DNA of 64,000 nt from JAHFUS01 sp035689115 (GCA_035689115.1 DASSMA010000066.1:32456-96455), one strand, 5' to 3'. Positions 52,711-61,003 are shown, counted from the stretch's first letter. Numbers and translations: made by a program. Notes: a model not told the origin generated them from the sequence alone.

Positions 52711-52753
52711 CCCGAGTACATAGGGTGCGGAAACCGCAGCCTATGTACTCGGG
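52711..52753. repeat. 43-bp palindromic repeat, copy 3
   Basis: Left arm CCCGAGTACATAGGGTGCGG (52711-52730), spacer AAA, right arm 52734-52753 with one mismatch (G at 52739). Read on the minus strand, it supplies Pro-Ser-Thr-TAG to the end of the acyl-CoA dehydrogenase at 52741-53751. It sits between two leftward genes, upstream of the histidine kinase start. Confidence 0.97.
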
Positions 52754-53751
52754 ATCGCCTGGAGAAGCTCGAGGAGGGCGGCCTTGATGGGCGGGCGGCT
52801 GCCGAAGACGAGGAGGAACAGCGCCTCGCGGGCCAGGCGCTGGGGATGGCTGTCCAGGCCGACCGAGCGGCTGCCGGCGTGGACGACGAGGGCGGCAGCG
52901 GCCCGCAGGGCCAGCTCCGACGCCGCCGCCCTGGCCGCCGGGAGGGCGTCGCGGCCGGCGCCGGCGAGGCGGGCGCGGGCGGCGTTCAGCTCGGCGTCGA
53001 GCGGCGACGGGCCGAGGAGGCGCAGGCACCGGCCGGTGACCCCGAGGGCCAGTGAGCCGTTGGTGCCGAGGCCCTCGGCGAAGGCGGTGTCCGCCGCCGC
53101 CCCGGGGTCCACCCGCACGAGGCGGCCGGCGGGGACGGCCAGGCCGTCGAACGACAGGCGCACGGTGGCGCTGGCGTCGACCGCCACCAGGTGCTGGCGC
53201 TCGGCCGAGACGCCCGGCCCCTCGGCGGCGTCCACGAGGAACCACGCCACGTCGCCGCCCTCCAGCCGGGCCGCCACCAGCAGCACGTCGACCAGGCCCC
53301 ACCCGGTGACCCAGGGCGACTCGCCGTCGAGGACCCAGCCGGCGCCGGCCGGCGAGGCGCGCAGGGCGCCGCCGGGCAGGAGCCCGGCGAGGGCGACCCC
53401 CGCCCGCCGCTCGCCCCGGCACAGCGGTGCCAGCCACTCGTCGCGGAGGGCGGCCGGCGCGTCGGCGCCGGCCAGGGCCCGCACCAGCCGGTGGTGCTGG
53501 ACCCACACGAACGTGGTGGCCAGGCAGCCGCCGGCCAGTGCCTCCACCACCGCCCGGGCTTCGGGCCCGGCGAGGCCCAGCCCGCCGTGCGAGGGCGGCC
53601 CCTGGAGCCCGTAGAGACCGGTGCCGGCCAGGGCGTCCAGGTGGGCGGCGGGCACGGCGCGGGACCGGTCGGTGGCCAGCGCGGCCGGGAACAGGACCTC
53701 GTCGGCGAGCCGCCCGGACGCCGCCACCACGTCACCGGGCACGACCGGCAC
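52741..53751 (-). CDS. Acyl-CoA dehydrogenase-like protein, short; stop supplied by palindromic repeat
   Basis: 336 residues. Recognisable blocks: LYGLQGPPSHGGLGLAGPEA, FVWVQHHRLVRAL, WVLDGESPWVTGWGLVDVLL, VRLSFDGLAVPAGRLV and the helical C-terminal domain (AARAAASELALRAAAALVVH). It is shorter than typical members, and no catalytic glutamate in an EGT-type motif is visible, so it may belong to the flavin-dependent monooxygenase/HpaB-like side of the fold or be a non-canonical member. The C-terminal AIPST-stop is encoded in repeat copy 3. Confidence 0.8.
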   Translation of the reverse strand: MPVVPGDVVAASGRLADEVLFPAALATDRSRAVPAAHLDALAGTGLYGLQGPPSHGGLGLAGPEARAVVEALAGGCLATTFVWVQHHRLVRALAGADAPAALRDEWLAPLCRGERRAGVALAGLLPGGALRASPAGAGWVLDGESPWVTGWGLVDVLLVAARLEGGDVAWFLVDAAEGPGVSAERQHLVAVDASATVRLSFDGLAVPAGRLVRVDPGAAADTAFAEGLGTNGSLALGVTGRCLRLLGPSPLDAELNAARARLAGAGRDALPAARAAASELALRAAAALVVHAGSRSVGLDSHPQRLAREALFLLVFGSRPPIKAALLELLQAIPST

Positions 53752-53774
53752 GCTACCCGGGCCACCATGGAGGG

Positions 53775-54152
53775 GTGGAGGTCCTGTCCAGCCGCATCCT
53801 GTACCACACCGACGACTTCGCCAGCCTCCGAGCGTTCTACGAGGACGTCATCGGGCTCCAGGTGTACCGGGAGTACGGGGACGGCACGGTGACCGGGGTC
53901 GTCTTCTTCCTGGGCGGCGGCTTCCTCGAGATCAGCCACGACGACGACCGCTCGCCGCCGGTGTCGCTGTGGCTCCAGGTCGCCGACGTGCGGGCCGAGG
54001 AGGCCCGGCTGCGGGCCGCCGGCGTGACCGTCTCCCGTGGCGCCGAGCGCATGCCCTGGGGTCTGGTCGAGTGCTGGGCCCACGATCCCGAGGGCAACGA
54101 GCTGCGCCTCGTGGAGGTACCGGCCGACCACCCCCTGCGCCGGCGCGTGTAA
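53775..54152 (+). CDS. VOC family protein
   Basis: 125 residues from GTG 53775. Glyoxalase-like single module pair: ILYHTDDFASLRAFYEDVIG, VVFFLGGGFLEISHDDD, WLQVADVRAEEARLRAAG, and ECWAHDPEGNELRLVEVP with the usual metal-ligand Glu and a preceding acidic/Asn pattern. Possibly an antibiotic-binding or lyase-type member; the function is not predictable. The short spacing of GGAGG before GTG makes the exact start uncertain. The ABC exporter follows 33 bp downstream. Confidence 0.82.
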   Translation: MEVLSSRILYHTDDFASLRAFYEDVIGLQVYREYGDGTVTGVVFFLGGGFLEISHDDDRSPPVSLWLQVADVRAEEARLRAAGVTVSRGAERMPWGLVECWAHDPEGNELRLVEVPADHPLRRRV

Positions 54153-54185
54153 CCCCCGGGGCGGGCGTAGCCTCGACGGGAGCGC

Positions 54186-55136
54186 ATGACGGCAGCCATC
54201 CGCGCCACCGACCTCACCAAGGTGTTCCCGCGCCCCGGCGGCGAGCTGTGGGCGGTGAACGGGCTCGACCTCGAAGTCGCCGAGGGCGAGATCTTCAGCC
54301 TCCTCGGCCCCAACGGGGCGGGGAAGACCACAACCGTCGGCATGCTCACGACGCGGGTGGTGCCCACCGGCGGGCACGCCGAGGTCGCAGGCGTCGACGT
54401 GGTGAAGGAGCCCAGCCGGGCCAAGCAGGTGATCGGGGTCGTCTCGCAGTCCAACACCCTCGACCGCAGCCTCACCGTCTGGGAGAACCTCTACTTCCAC
54501 GGCCGCTACTTCGGCATCGGCGCCCGGGCGGCGCGGGCGGCGGCCGACGAGATGCTGGAGCGGTTCCGGCTCGCCGACCGGGGCTCGGCCGACGTCTCCA
54601 CGCTGTCGGGCGGCCTGGCCCAGCGGGTGATGGTCGCCCGGTCGATCCTGCACCGCCCCCGGGTGCTGTTCCTCGACGAGCCGACGGCCGGGCTCGACCC
54701 CCAGAGCCGCCTGGCCCTGTGGGAGATCCTGCGCGAGCTCAACGACGACGGCCAGACGATCCTGCTCACGACCCACTACATGGAGGAGGCCGACCAGCTC
54801 TCCGACCGGGTGGCGATCATGGACCACGGCGACCTCCTCGCCCTCGACACCCCTGCCGCCCTCAAGCGCTCGGTCGGCGCCGACACCGTCGTCAAGGTCT
54901 CGGCCGACGGCGACCAGGACGCCTTCGCCCACCACCTCGAGGGGTTCGAGGCCGCGACGTCGGTCCTCCCCGTGGACGGCGCCGTGCACGTCACCGTCAC
55001 CGGCTCCGCCGGCCTGCTCCCCCGCATCATCGACCACGCCGAGGCCGGCGGGTTCCAGGTCCGCGACCTGTCCGTGGCCGAGCCGACGCTCGAGACGGTC
55101 TTCATCAACCTCACCGGCAAGGACCTGCGCGAATGA
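54186..55136 (+). CDS. ABC-2 exporter ATP-binding protein (DrrA-like)
   Basis: 316 residues. Walker A LLGPNGAGKTTT, signature LSGGLAQRVMVARSIL, Walker B VLFLDEPTAGLDPQ, H-loop TTHYMEEA. The C-terminal extension (PLETVFINLTGKDLRE pattern seen as EPTLETVFINLTGKDLRE) is typical of the DrrA/daunorubicin-resistance subgroup. It drives the permease encoded by the overlapping next gene; the exported substrate may be a hydrophobic compound or polysaccharide precursor. Confidence 0.94.
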   Translation: MTAAIRATDLTKVFPRPGGELWAVNGLDLEVAEGEIFSLLGPNGAGKTTTVGMLTTRVVPTGGHAEVAGVDVVKEPSRAKQVIGVVSQSNTLDRSLTVWENLYFHGRYFGIGARAARAAADEMLERFRLADRGSADVSTLSGGLAQRVMVARSILHRPRVLFLDEPTAGLDPQSRLALWEILRELNDDGQTILLTTHYMEEADQLSDRVAIMDHGDLLALDTPAALKRSVGADTVVKVSADGDQDAFAHHLEGFEAATSVLPVDGAVHVTVTGSAGLLPRIIDHAEAGGFQVRDLSVAEPTLETVFINLTGKDLRE

Positions 55137-55996
55137 CCGAGACCCCGGCCGCGGTGGCGCCCGAGCGCCCCCACCAGCCGCCGACCCCCTGGCGCTCGAC
55201 CCGGGCGGCGGCCACGGTGGCCTTCGTCGCCCTGCTCGTCCGGGACGCCGCCGTCCTGCGCAAGAGCCTCGGCACCTTCGTGCTGCGCACCGTGATGCAG
55301 CCGCTGCTGTTCGTGTTCGTCTTCACCTTCGTGTTCCCGAAGATCGGGCTGGGCGTGGGCGGCGCCGGCCGGGCCGAGGCCGACTTCTCCAACCTCCTCG
55401 TCCCCGGCGTGGTGGCCATCGCGTGCATCTTCCAGGGCATCCAGGCGGTGGCCCTGCCCCTGGTGCAGGACTTCGGCTACACCCGCGAGATCGAGGACCG
55501 GGTCATGGCCCCGCTCCCGGTCGACGCCGTCGCCCTCCAGAAGATCGTCTCGGGCGCGATCCAGGGCGTGCTCGCCGCCCTGGTGGTGTTCCCGCTGGCC
55601 GTCCTCGTGCCCGCCACGCCGGTCCACCTGCGCGTGCAGTGGCTGGTGCTCCTCACCGTCACGCCGCTGGCCGCACTGCTGGGGGCGACCTTCGGCCTCA
55701 CCATCGGCACCCGGGCCGACCCCCGCCAGGTGCCCCTCGTGTTCAGCATCATCGTGATCCCGATCACCTTCCTGGGCGCGTCCTACTACCCGTGGGCCCG
55801 CCTGTCGCCCATCCCGTGGCTGAAGTGGGCGGTCCTCGCCAACCCCCTCGTGTACATGAGCGAGGCGTTCCGCGCCGCCCTCGCCCCGCAGTACCCCCAC
55901 ATGCCGCTGGTGGCGATCGACGCCGGCCTCATCGGGTTCACCGCCGTCCTCGGCTGGGCCGGCACCACCGGCTTCCGCCGCCGCGTGCTCTCGTAG
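55133..55996 (+). CDS. ABC-2 exporter permease (DrrB-like)
   Basis: 287 residues, about six membrane helices after a polar N-terminal 45 residues. LRKSLGTFVLRTVMQPLLFV and the DFGYTREIEDRVMAPLPVDA loop are characteristic of ABC-2 type permeases, with PWLKWAVLANPLVYMSEAFR near the end. ATG 55133 overlaps the TGA of the ATPase gene. Substrate not known. Confidence 0.93.
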   Translation: MTETPAAVAPERPHQPPTPWRSTRAAATVAFVALLVRDAAVLRKSLGTFVLRTVMQPLLFVFVFTFVFPKIGLGVGGAGRAEADFSNLLVPGVVAIACIFQGIQAVALPLVQDFGYTREIEDRVMAPLPVDAVALQKIVSGAIQGVLAALVVFPLAVLVPATPVHLRVQWLVLLTVTPLAALLGATFGLTIGTRADPRQVPLVFSIIVIPITFLGASYYPWARLSPIPWLKWAVLANPLVYMSEAFRAALAPQYPHMPLVAIDAGLIGFTAVLGWAGTTGFRRRVLS

Positions 55997-56007
55997 CGGA
56001 CGCGGCA

Positions 56008-56036
56008 GTGCCCGGCCGCACGAGGCGGCCGGGCAC
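56008..56036. terminator. Hairpin terminator between convergent genes
   Basis: GTGCCCGGCCGC (56008-56019) pairs with GCGGCCGGGCAC (56025-56036) around a 5-nt loop. It lies between the permease stop (55996) and the stop of the convergent PepSY gene (56053), so it may end both transcripts. Confidence 0.8.
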
Positions 56037-56052
56037 CGGTCGAGGTGGTCTG

Positions 56053-56853
56053 CTAGCTGGTGGTGGTCGGCGTGGTGGAGCCGTCGGGCGCCGGGCCGCC
56101 TGGGCCGGGATGGCCGCCGGGGCCGCCGAAGCCGGGCGGGGCGGTGTCCACGCCGGTCACCTTGAAGTTGGTGTCGAGGCGGACGACGACCTCGGTCCCG
56201 TCGGACTTCTGCACGTGGACGTGGTAGCCGGAGCCGTCGGGGTTCTGCTCGGCCCGGAGCACGCTGCCGCCGGGCACGGCCGCCTGGGCGGCGGCGGTGG
56301 CCTTGGCCGCCGCGTCGCCCGTCAGCTCGGCCTGGCCGCCGGGCCCGCCGGGGCCGCGGCCGCCGTGGTGCCCGCCGGCCGGGCCGGTCTCGATGCCGGT
56401 GACCTTGAAGTCGGCGCCGACCTTCACGACGACCTCGGTGCCGTCCGACGTGCGGACGTGGGCCTCGTAGGGCGAGCCGTCGGAGTCGGTCTCGGCCCGG
56501 ATGACGGTGCCGCCGGGGACAGCTCCCAGGGCGGCCGCCTTCACCTTCTCGGCCGTGTCACCGGTGAGCGGGGTCTCGGCGGCACGCGGCGGGGCCTGCT
56601 GCGGGGCGGCCGCCGAGCCCGTCTGGCTCGGTGCCGAGGCGGCCGGGGCCGTCGTGTCCGAGGACGACGGGGCGGCGGTGGTCGCCGCCTGGGCGGTGGT
56701 CGTCGAGGTGTCGCCGGTGGTGTCGGTCTGGGCGGCAGCCACGCCGAGGCCGGCGAGGGTGAGGCCGAACGCGACGCCGGCGGCCACGATGCCCGAGTTG
56801 ATGCGCCGCTTGGCGGCGCCGCCGTCGGACCGGGGCGTTTCGGTGGGTTCCAT
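56053..56853 (-). CDS. Exported protein with two PepSY-like domains
   Basis: 266 residues from ATG 56851-56853. An N-terminal membrane segment (SGIVAAGVAFGLTLAGLGVAA) is followed by a Thr/Ala/Pro-rich linker. Two PepSY-type units come next (DTAEKVKAAALGAVPGGTV, VHVQKSDGTEVVVRLDTNF; the second is a near copy of the first), then a Gly/Pro-rich ending PTTTS. PepSY modules often regulate or inhibit secreted proteases or bind metal. The membrane segment and the last residues match the exported protein at 42707, pointing to a shared family framework. Confidence 0.8.
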   Translation of the reverse strand: MEPTETPRSDGGAAKRRINSGIVAAGVAFGLTLAGLGVAAAQTDTTGDTSTTTAQAATTAAPSSSDTTAPAASAPSQTGSAAAPQQAPPRAAETPLTGDTAEKVKAAALGAVPGGTVIRAETDSDGSPYEAHVRTSDGTEVVVKVGADFKVTGIETGPAGGHHGGRGPGGPGGQAELTGDAAAKATAAAQAAVPGGSVLRAEQNPDGSGYHVHVQKSDGTEVVVRLDTNFKVTGVDTAPPGFGGPGGHPGPGGPAPDGSTTPTTTS

Positions 56854-56973
56854 CCTTCTCTCCTGTGTGGTTGGCGGGTTGCTTCTTCCGCTGAGGAGGC
56901 TGGACCGGCATCCTTCGAACGGCATGTGAGGGAGGTACGAATTCCCGGCCCGGTGGCGTGGCAGGATCGCCGG

Positions 56974-57513
56974 ATGCTGTACGCCTTCGGGTTCGAGCGG
57001 GTCGCGGTCGTGGCCTGCGACCTGTACTTCGAGGACCCCGATCCCGAGCCCGACCAGCCCGGCCCCGAGCAGGGCGTGCGGCTGGAGCTGCGGTCCCTGG
57101 AGCGGGGCGCCCTCCGGGGCTCCATCTACTCGGCGCAGCCCATCGCCGTCGAGCGGCCGCTGTGGCGGGCCGACCTGCTGGAGTCGGTCGACCGCCCGGG
57201 CAGCCTCGACCGGGCGCACCACCACCCCCGCTTCGCCGGCTGGGAGCCGGGTCGTCGGCACTTCGACGACGACCTCACCGCCGACCCCGTCGCGTGGGTC
57301 GGCCGGCGGCTGGGCGACGTCGGGGCCCTCCTGGCCGAGGCCGGTGTGCCCGACGCGCTGGGGCCCGACGACGCCGCCGACCTGGCGGCCGCCGTCCCCG
57401 AGATCGTGGCCGCCGTCGAGCGCCTGCTGGGACGGGTCCGCGCCGCCGGCTACGGCGACCCCGGCCGCCGGCCCCCCGCCGGCCCGGACGGCGCACGAGT
57501 CGGTTGGCTCTAG
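56974..57513 (+). CDS. Conserved actinobacterial protein of unknown function
   Basis: 179 residues from ATG 56974. No signal peptide or membrane segment. Strong acidic/basic patterning, for example LYAFGFERVAVVACDLYFED, VRLELRSLERGALRGSIYSA, and DRAHHHPRFAGWEPGRRHFD. The last looks like a conserved core with three histidines and could bind a metal. I recall similar proteins in other actinobacteria without an assigned role. Flanked by leftward genes on both sides, so transcribed alone. Confidence 0.75.
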   Translation: MLYAFGFERVAVVACDLYFEDPDPEPDQPGPEQGVRLELRSLERGALRGSIYSAQPIAVERPLWRADLLESVDRPGSLDRAHHHPRFAGWEPGRRHFDDDLTADPVAWVGRRLGDVGALLAEAGVPDALGPDDAADLAAAVPEIVAAVERLLGRVRAAGYGDPGRRPPAGPDGARVGWL

Positions 57514-57520
57514 CGCCCGG

Positions 57521-58657
57521 TCAGGGGGTCAGGGCGGCGCCGTCGTTGCTGGGGACGGGGCTGCCGGAGGGGTCGAGGACGAGGCCGCCCCATACCAGGA
57601 GCTGCGAGCCGGTCCACACGGTGGCGGGGATGAACCGGGGCGTGGCCGGCGGGATGCGGGTCCACCGGCCGGTGGCCGGCACGTACACCGCTCCGTTGCC
57701 GTAGAACGACGGGCCGGTGGGCGCCGCCCCGCCCCACACGACGAGGCCGGTCCCCGTCCAGGCGGCGGCGAACCCGCGCCGGGCGGACAGCGGGGCGGTC
57801 GGCATGGGGTGCCAGGCGTCGGCGGCCGGGTCGTAGGCGGCGCCGTCGGCGAACGCCTGGTTCGGCCCCTCGCCGCCCCAGACCAGCAGCTCCTTGCCGG
57901 TCCAGTAGCCGCCGGTGGCGCGGGCGGTGAGCGGCGAGGGCGCCATGCCGTGCCAGGTGCCGGCGCCGGCGTCGTAGACGGCCCCGTCGGCGAGGTAGTC
58001 GGTGCCCGCCTGCCCGCCCCAGGCCGGGACCGCCGTCCCGGTCCAGTCGCTGGCCGGCAGCGTGCGGACCGACAGCGGCGACGGGGCCAGCGGGCGCCAG
58101 GAGTCGGCGGCGGGGTCGTAGGCGGCGCCGGCCACCACGCCCGGCTTCCCGGCCTCCTCGCCCCACACCAGGAGGTGGGTGCCCGTCCAGGTCGGTCGCA
58201 GGGCACGCGACACGAACGGTGACGCGGCCAGGGGCCGCCACGCTCCGGTCGCCGGGTCGTAGGCAGCCCCGTCGGCCAGGAACTGCTGGTTGGGGCCGCT
58301 CCCGCCCAACACCAGCACCTCCTGGCCCGTCCACACCATCGTCGGCCCGCTCCGGGCGCTGAGCGGGGACGGCGGCAGTGGGCGCCACGTCCGGCCGGCC
58401 GGGTCGTAGGCGGCCCCGTCGGCGAACGGCGCCACCGACTCGTCCTCGCAGTGGCCCGGGGCGCATCCCCGCCCACCCCACACCACCAGCTCCCTGCCCG
58501 TCCACACCCGCCCGGCGAAGATGCGCGGCGCCAGGGGGGCGGCGGCGATCGGGCCCCAGTGGCCGTGGACCTGCGCCGCCTCGGGCAGAGCCGAGCGGCC
58601 GCCGCCGCAACCGGCACAGACGAGGACGAGGGCGACGAGGATCGTCCTGGCTCGCAT
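57521..58657 (-). CDS. Kelch-like repeat lipoprotein
   Basis: 378 residues. Signal peptide with lipobox (LVLVCAGCGGG). About seven repeats of some 50 residues share the pattern WTG-x-E/L-L-V-V-W-G-G then DGAAYDP and W-x-P-L-x-x-S-P (WTGKELLVWGGEGPNQAF, DGAAYDPAADAWHPMPTAP). This predicts a Kelch-type beta-propeller on the outer face of the membrane. The motifs are the same as those of the protein at 48647-50949, so the two are paralogous propellers. Function unknown. Confidence 0.85.
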   Translation of the reverse strand: MRARTILVALVLVCAGCGGGRSALPEAAQVHGHWGPIAAAPLAPRIFAGRVWTGRELVVWGGRGCAPGHCEDESVAPFADGAAYDPAGRTWRPLPPSPLSARSGPTMVWTGQEVLVLGGSGPNQQFLADGAAYDPATGAWRPLAASPFVSRALRPTWTGTHLLVWGEEAGKPGVVAGAAYDPAADSWRPLAPSPLSVRTLPASDWTGTAVPAWGGQAGTDYLADGAVYDAGAGTWHGMAPSPLTARATGGYWTGKELLVWGGEGPNQAFADGAAYDPAADAWHPMPTAPLSARRGFAAAWTGTGLVVWGGAAPTGPSFYGNGAVYVPATGRWTRIPPATPRFIPATVWTGSQLLVWGGLVLDPSGSPVPSNDGAALTP

Positions 58658-58699
58658 CGACGGCACCCTAGGCCGGGCCCGCCCCGGCGTCGGCATTCG

Positions 58700-58736
58700 G
58701 TTTTCCAGAAGGAAAACAGTTCGGTATTGCGATACC
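58700..58736. promoter_or_regulatory. Two inverted repeats before the ATPase gene
   Basis: GTTTTCC-AGAA-GGAAAAC (58700-58717) and GGTAT-TGCG-ATACC (58723-58736), both perfect, lie back to back and end eight bases before the GTG start at 58745. The second overlaps where a ribosome-binding site would be. Likely operator or promoter elements; the regulator could be the product itself or an unlinked protein. Confidence 0.55.
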
Positions 58737-58744
58737 CTGAGCCG

Positions 58745-59830
58745 GTGGACTCCTCGCCCTTCCCTTACCAGGGCCCGCTCGAGCCCGACCAGGTCCAGGG
58801 TCGAGACGACCTCCTCGCCGACCTCGTCGAGCGGGTCACCGAGCGCCGGGTCACCGCCCTGCTCGGCCCCCGGCGGTACGGCAAGACCAGCGTCCTGCGC
58901 CGGCTGGCGGCCCAGCTCACCGAGCTGGCCACCGTGTGGGTCGACCTCTACGAGGTGACGTCGATGCCGGACGTGGCGGTGCGCTTCGACGACGCCCTGG
59001 GCGCCACCAGCGGCCGGTTCGCAGCCGCCGCCCGGGCCGTGGCCGCCGGCCTCTCGCTCAATCTGGGCGTGGTGAAGGTCGACCTCACCGGACCGGCCCG
59101 CAACCGACCGGACGCCGGCCTCACCTTCCACGGCCTCCTCGAGGTCCTCGTCACCGCCGCCGCCCGCCACCCCACGCTGCTCGTCGTCGACGAGTTCTCC
59201 TCCATCGCCCGCGTCGACGGGGCAGCGGGTGCCCTGCGCACGGCGGTCCAGCACCACTACCGCGACCTCGGCATCGTGTTCGCCGGCTCCCACCCGTCGA
59301 TGATGCGCACCCTGTTCACCTCGCGGGCCGAGCCCTTCTACGGTCAGGCCGACCTGGTGGAGATCGGGCCGCTGCCCCTGGCCGCCGTCGAGGCGATCGT
59401 GGACGAGGGGTTCGCCGCCACCGGCCGCGAGGCCGGCCACGTCGCCGGGCTCATCGGCGCCTTCACCGCCGGCCACCCGCAGCGCACCATGCAGCTGGCC
59501 GACGCCTGCTGGCGCCACACCGGCGCCGGCGGCACGGCCGGCGACGAGACGTGGGCCGCCGCCCTCGCCGACGTGCGGCGGGCCACCGCCGAGGGGATGG
59601 AGCGGCTCTACTCGGCGTTCGAGCGGGGCGAGCGGTCGGTGCTCCGGGCCGTCGCCCGGGGAGGGAGCATCTACGGCGCCGAGGCGGGCCTCCTCGAGCT
59701 GTCCACCGGCACCGCCACCCATGCCCGCCGCTCCCTCCTCGACAGCGGGGACCTCACGATCGGTGAGAGCGGGCCGGTCGTGGTGGACCCGCTCCTGGCC
59801 GACTGGCTGCGCCGGCGCTTCCCGATCTGA
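58745..59830 (+). CDS. AAA ATPase, archaeal-type ATPase family
   Basis: 361 residues from GTG 58745. Walker A LLGPRRYGKTSVLRR after VQGRDDLLADLVERV; Walker B TLLVVDEFSSIARV. FAGSHPSMMRTLFTSRAEPF fits the sensor region of this STAND-like family, and the C-terminal part is helical (WAAALADVRRATAEGMERLY) with a winged-helix-like end (LLELSTGTATHARRSLLDSG, VVDPLLADWLRRRF). Members are often stand-alone, with DNA-binding tails and unknown targets; some act in defence or regulation. The paired inverted repeats in front suggest autoregulation. Confidence 0.82.
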   Translation: MDSSPFPYQGPLEPDQVQGRDDLLADLVERVTERRVTALLGPRRYGKTSVLRRLAAQLTELATVWVDLYEVTSMPDVAVRFDDALGATSGRFAAAARAVAAGLSLNLGVVKVDLTGPARNRPDAGLTFHGLLEVLVTAAARHPTLLVVDEFSSIARVDGAAGALRTAVQHHYRDLGIVFAGSHPSMMRTLFTSRAEPFYGQADLVEIGPLPLAAVEAIVDEGFAATGREAGHVAGLIGAFTAGHPQRTMQLADACWRHTGAGGTAGDETWAAALADVRRATAEGMERLYSAFERGERSVLRAVARGGSIYGAEAGLLELSTGTATHARRSLLDSGDLTIGESGPVVVDPLLADWLRRRFPI

Positions 59831-59833
59831 CAG

Positions 59834-59880
59834 CGGGCCCCGCGAGCCGGGGGGCGGTTACGGGAGGCTCGCGGGGCCCG
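59834..59880. terminator. Hairpin terminator after the ATPase gene
   Basis: CGGGCCCCGCGAGCC (59834-59848) pairs with GGCTCGCGGGGCCCG (59866-59880) around a 17-nt loop. Located between the ATPase stop (59830) and the stop of the convergent small gene (59893). Probably bidirectional. Confidence 0.75.
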
Positions 59881-59892
59881 GACCGCAGCCGC

Positions 59893-60135
59893 TCAGCGCT
59901 CGACGGTGACGAGCGCGGCCTCGATGGTGGCGAGGGCGCGGACGGCGAACATGCCCTCACGCCGGCCGGCCGGGAGGAGCAGCTGGGCCCGGAGACGACG
60001 GAGGACCGAGCGGTCGCCGCCCACTATCTCCACCATGCGGGCGGCGGCGGCAGACGCCGACCACCCGTCCTCGCGAGCCAGGCGGACAAGGTGGAGCATC
60101 GCGCGGTCGATGACCCGATGACCGTTGACGGTCAA
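59893..60135 (-). CDS. Small helical protein of unknown function
   Basis: About 80 residues from TTG 60133-60135, for which GGAGG lies ten bases upstream; a GTG at 60178-60180 in the same frame has no such site. Composition is helical and basic (AMLHLVRLAREDGWSASAAA, RSVLRRLRAQLLLPAGR, RALATIEAALVTVER). It may be a small regulatory or binding protein. It lies downstream of the GAF-ANTAR gene on the same strand with 137 bp between. No family recognised. Confidence 0.5.
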   Translation of the reverse strand: MTVNGHRVIDRAMLHLVRLAREDGWSASAAAARMVEIVGGDRSVLRRLRAQLLLPAGRREGMFAVRALATIEAALVTVER

Positions 60136-60271
60136 CCCCCGTGAGCCTCCCCTCTGTCCTGAAGGTGTGGCACCTTCCACCGGGGTCCGGGGCGGTCAGC
60201 GCGCAGCCGTGAGCTGCGCCGGAAGCCTATCCCGCCGATATTTCGGGGACAAGGGTTTCGAAGGGTTTTCG

Positions 60272-61003
60272 CTAGACGCCCGTGAGGTCGCGAGCGGCGA
60301 TCTCCCTGGCCACGACCCGCGCCGCGAGGTCGGCCACCCGCTGCTGGCTCGCCCGCGCCCGGCGGCGGAGGATGTCGAAGGCCTCGGCCGTCCCGATGCC
60401 CAGCTGCTCGGCCAGCATGCCCTTGGCCTGCTCCACCAGCACCCGCTCGTCGAGGGCCTGCTGGAGCTGGTCGCCCCGCTCCGCCGACGCCAGGTGGGCC
60501 CGGTGGTGGGCGATGCCGACGGCGGCGGCGTCGGCCAGCGACTGGGCCAGGCGGACCTCCCGCTCGGGGAGATCGCCGGCGTCCCGCTGGAACAGGTTGA
60601 CGGCGCCGAACACCACGCCGCCGTGGCGCAGGGGCAGGGCGGAGACGAGGCGGAAGCCGGCCGCCAGGCCGGCGGCGGCCAGGTCCGGCCACCGGTCGGC
60701 GGCGTCCTCCAGCCGGCGGTTCACGACCGGCTCGCCATTGGTGGCGCAGTCGACGCACGGTCCCTGCCGCTGGTCGAGCTCGAGCAGCTCGAGGGGCCGT
60801 GCCGCCGTGTCACCACCCACCGCCCGGAGGGGTCCCCCGCGATCGGTGATGAACACGCCGACGTCGGCGGTGCCGGCCAGCCGGGCGGTGTAGCCGATCA
60901 GGTCCCGCAGGTCCGCCTCCAGGTCGAAGCCCGCGGCGAGGGCGTCGGCCAGCGCCACGCAGGCGTCCCCGACCCAGTCGGTCGAGCCCTGCTCGCTGGT
61001 CAT
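60272..61003 (-). CDS. GAF-ANTAR transcription antitermination regulator
   Basis: 243 residues. GAF domain about 15-160 (DVGVFITDRGGPLRAVG, GPCVDCATNGEPV, ALPLRHGGVVFGAVNLFQRD). The C-terminal ANTAR RNA-binding domain shows LDERVLVEQAKGMLAEQLGI and AFDILRRRARASQQRVADLA. ANTAR proteins bind dual hexaloop hairpins in leader RNA and prevent termination. This arrangement is common in actinobacteria. The sensed signal is not evident; cysteines in the GAF domain could be redox-sensitive. Its RNA targets are not in this window as far as can be seen. Confidence 0.9.
   Translation of the reverse strand: MTSEQGSTDWVGDACVALADALAAGFDLEADLRDLIGYTARLAGTADVGVFITDRGGPLRAVGGDTAARPLELLELDQRQGPCVDCATNGEPVVNRRLEDAADRWPDLAAAGLAAGFRLVSALPLRHGGVVFGAVNLFQRDAGDLPEREVRLAQSLADAAAVGIAHHRAHLASAERGDQLQQALDERVLVEQAKGMLAEQLGIGTAEAFDILRRRARASQQRVADLAARVVAREIAARDLTGV

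Noticed and set aside
52986..55037. Long minus-strand open frame across the VOC and ABC genes
   Set aside because: It runs antisense to clear VOC and ABC ATPase genes and has the low-complexity composition typical of high-GC shadows.
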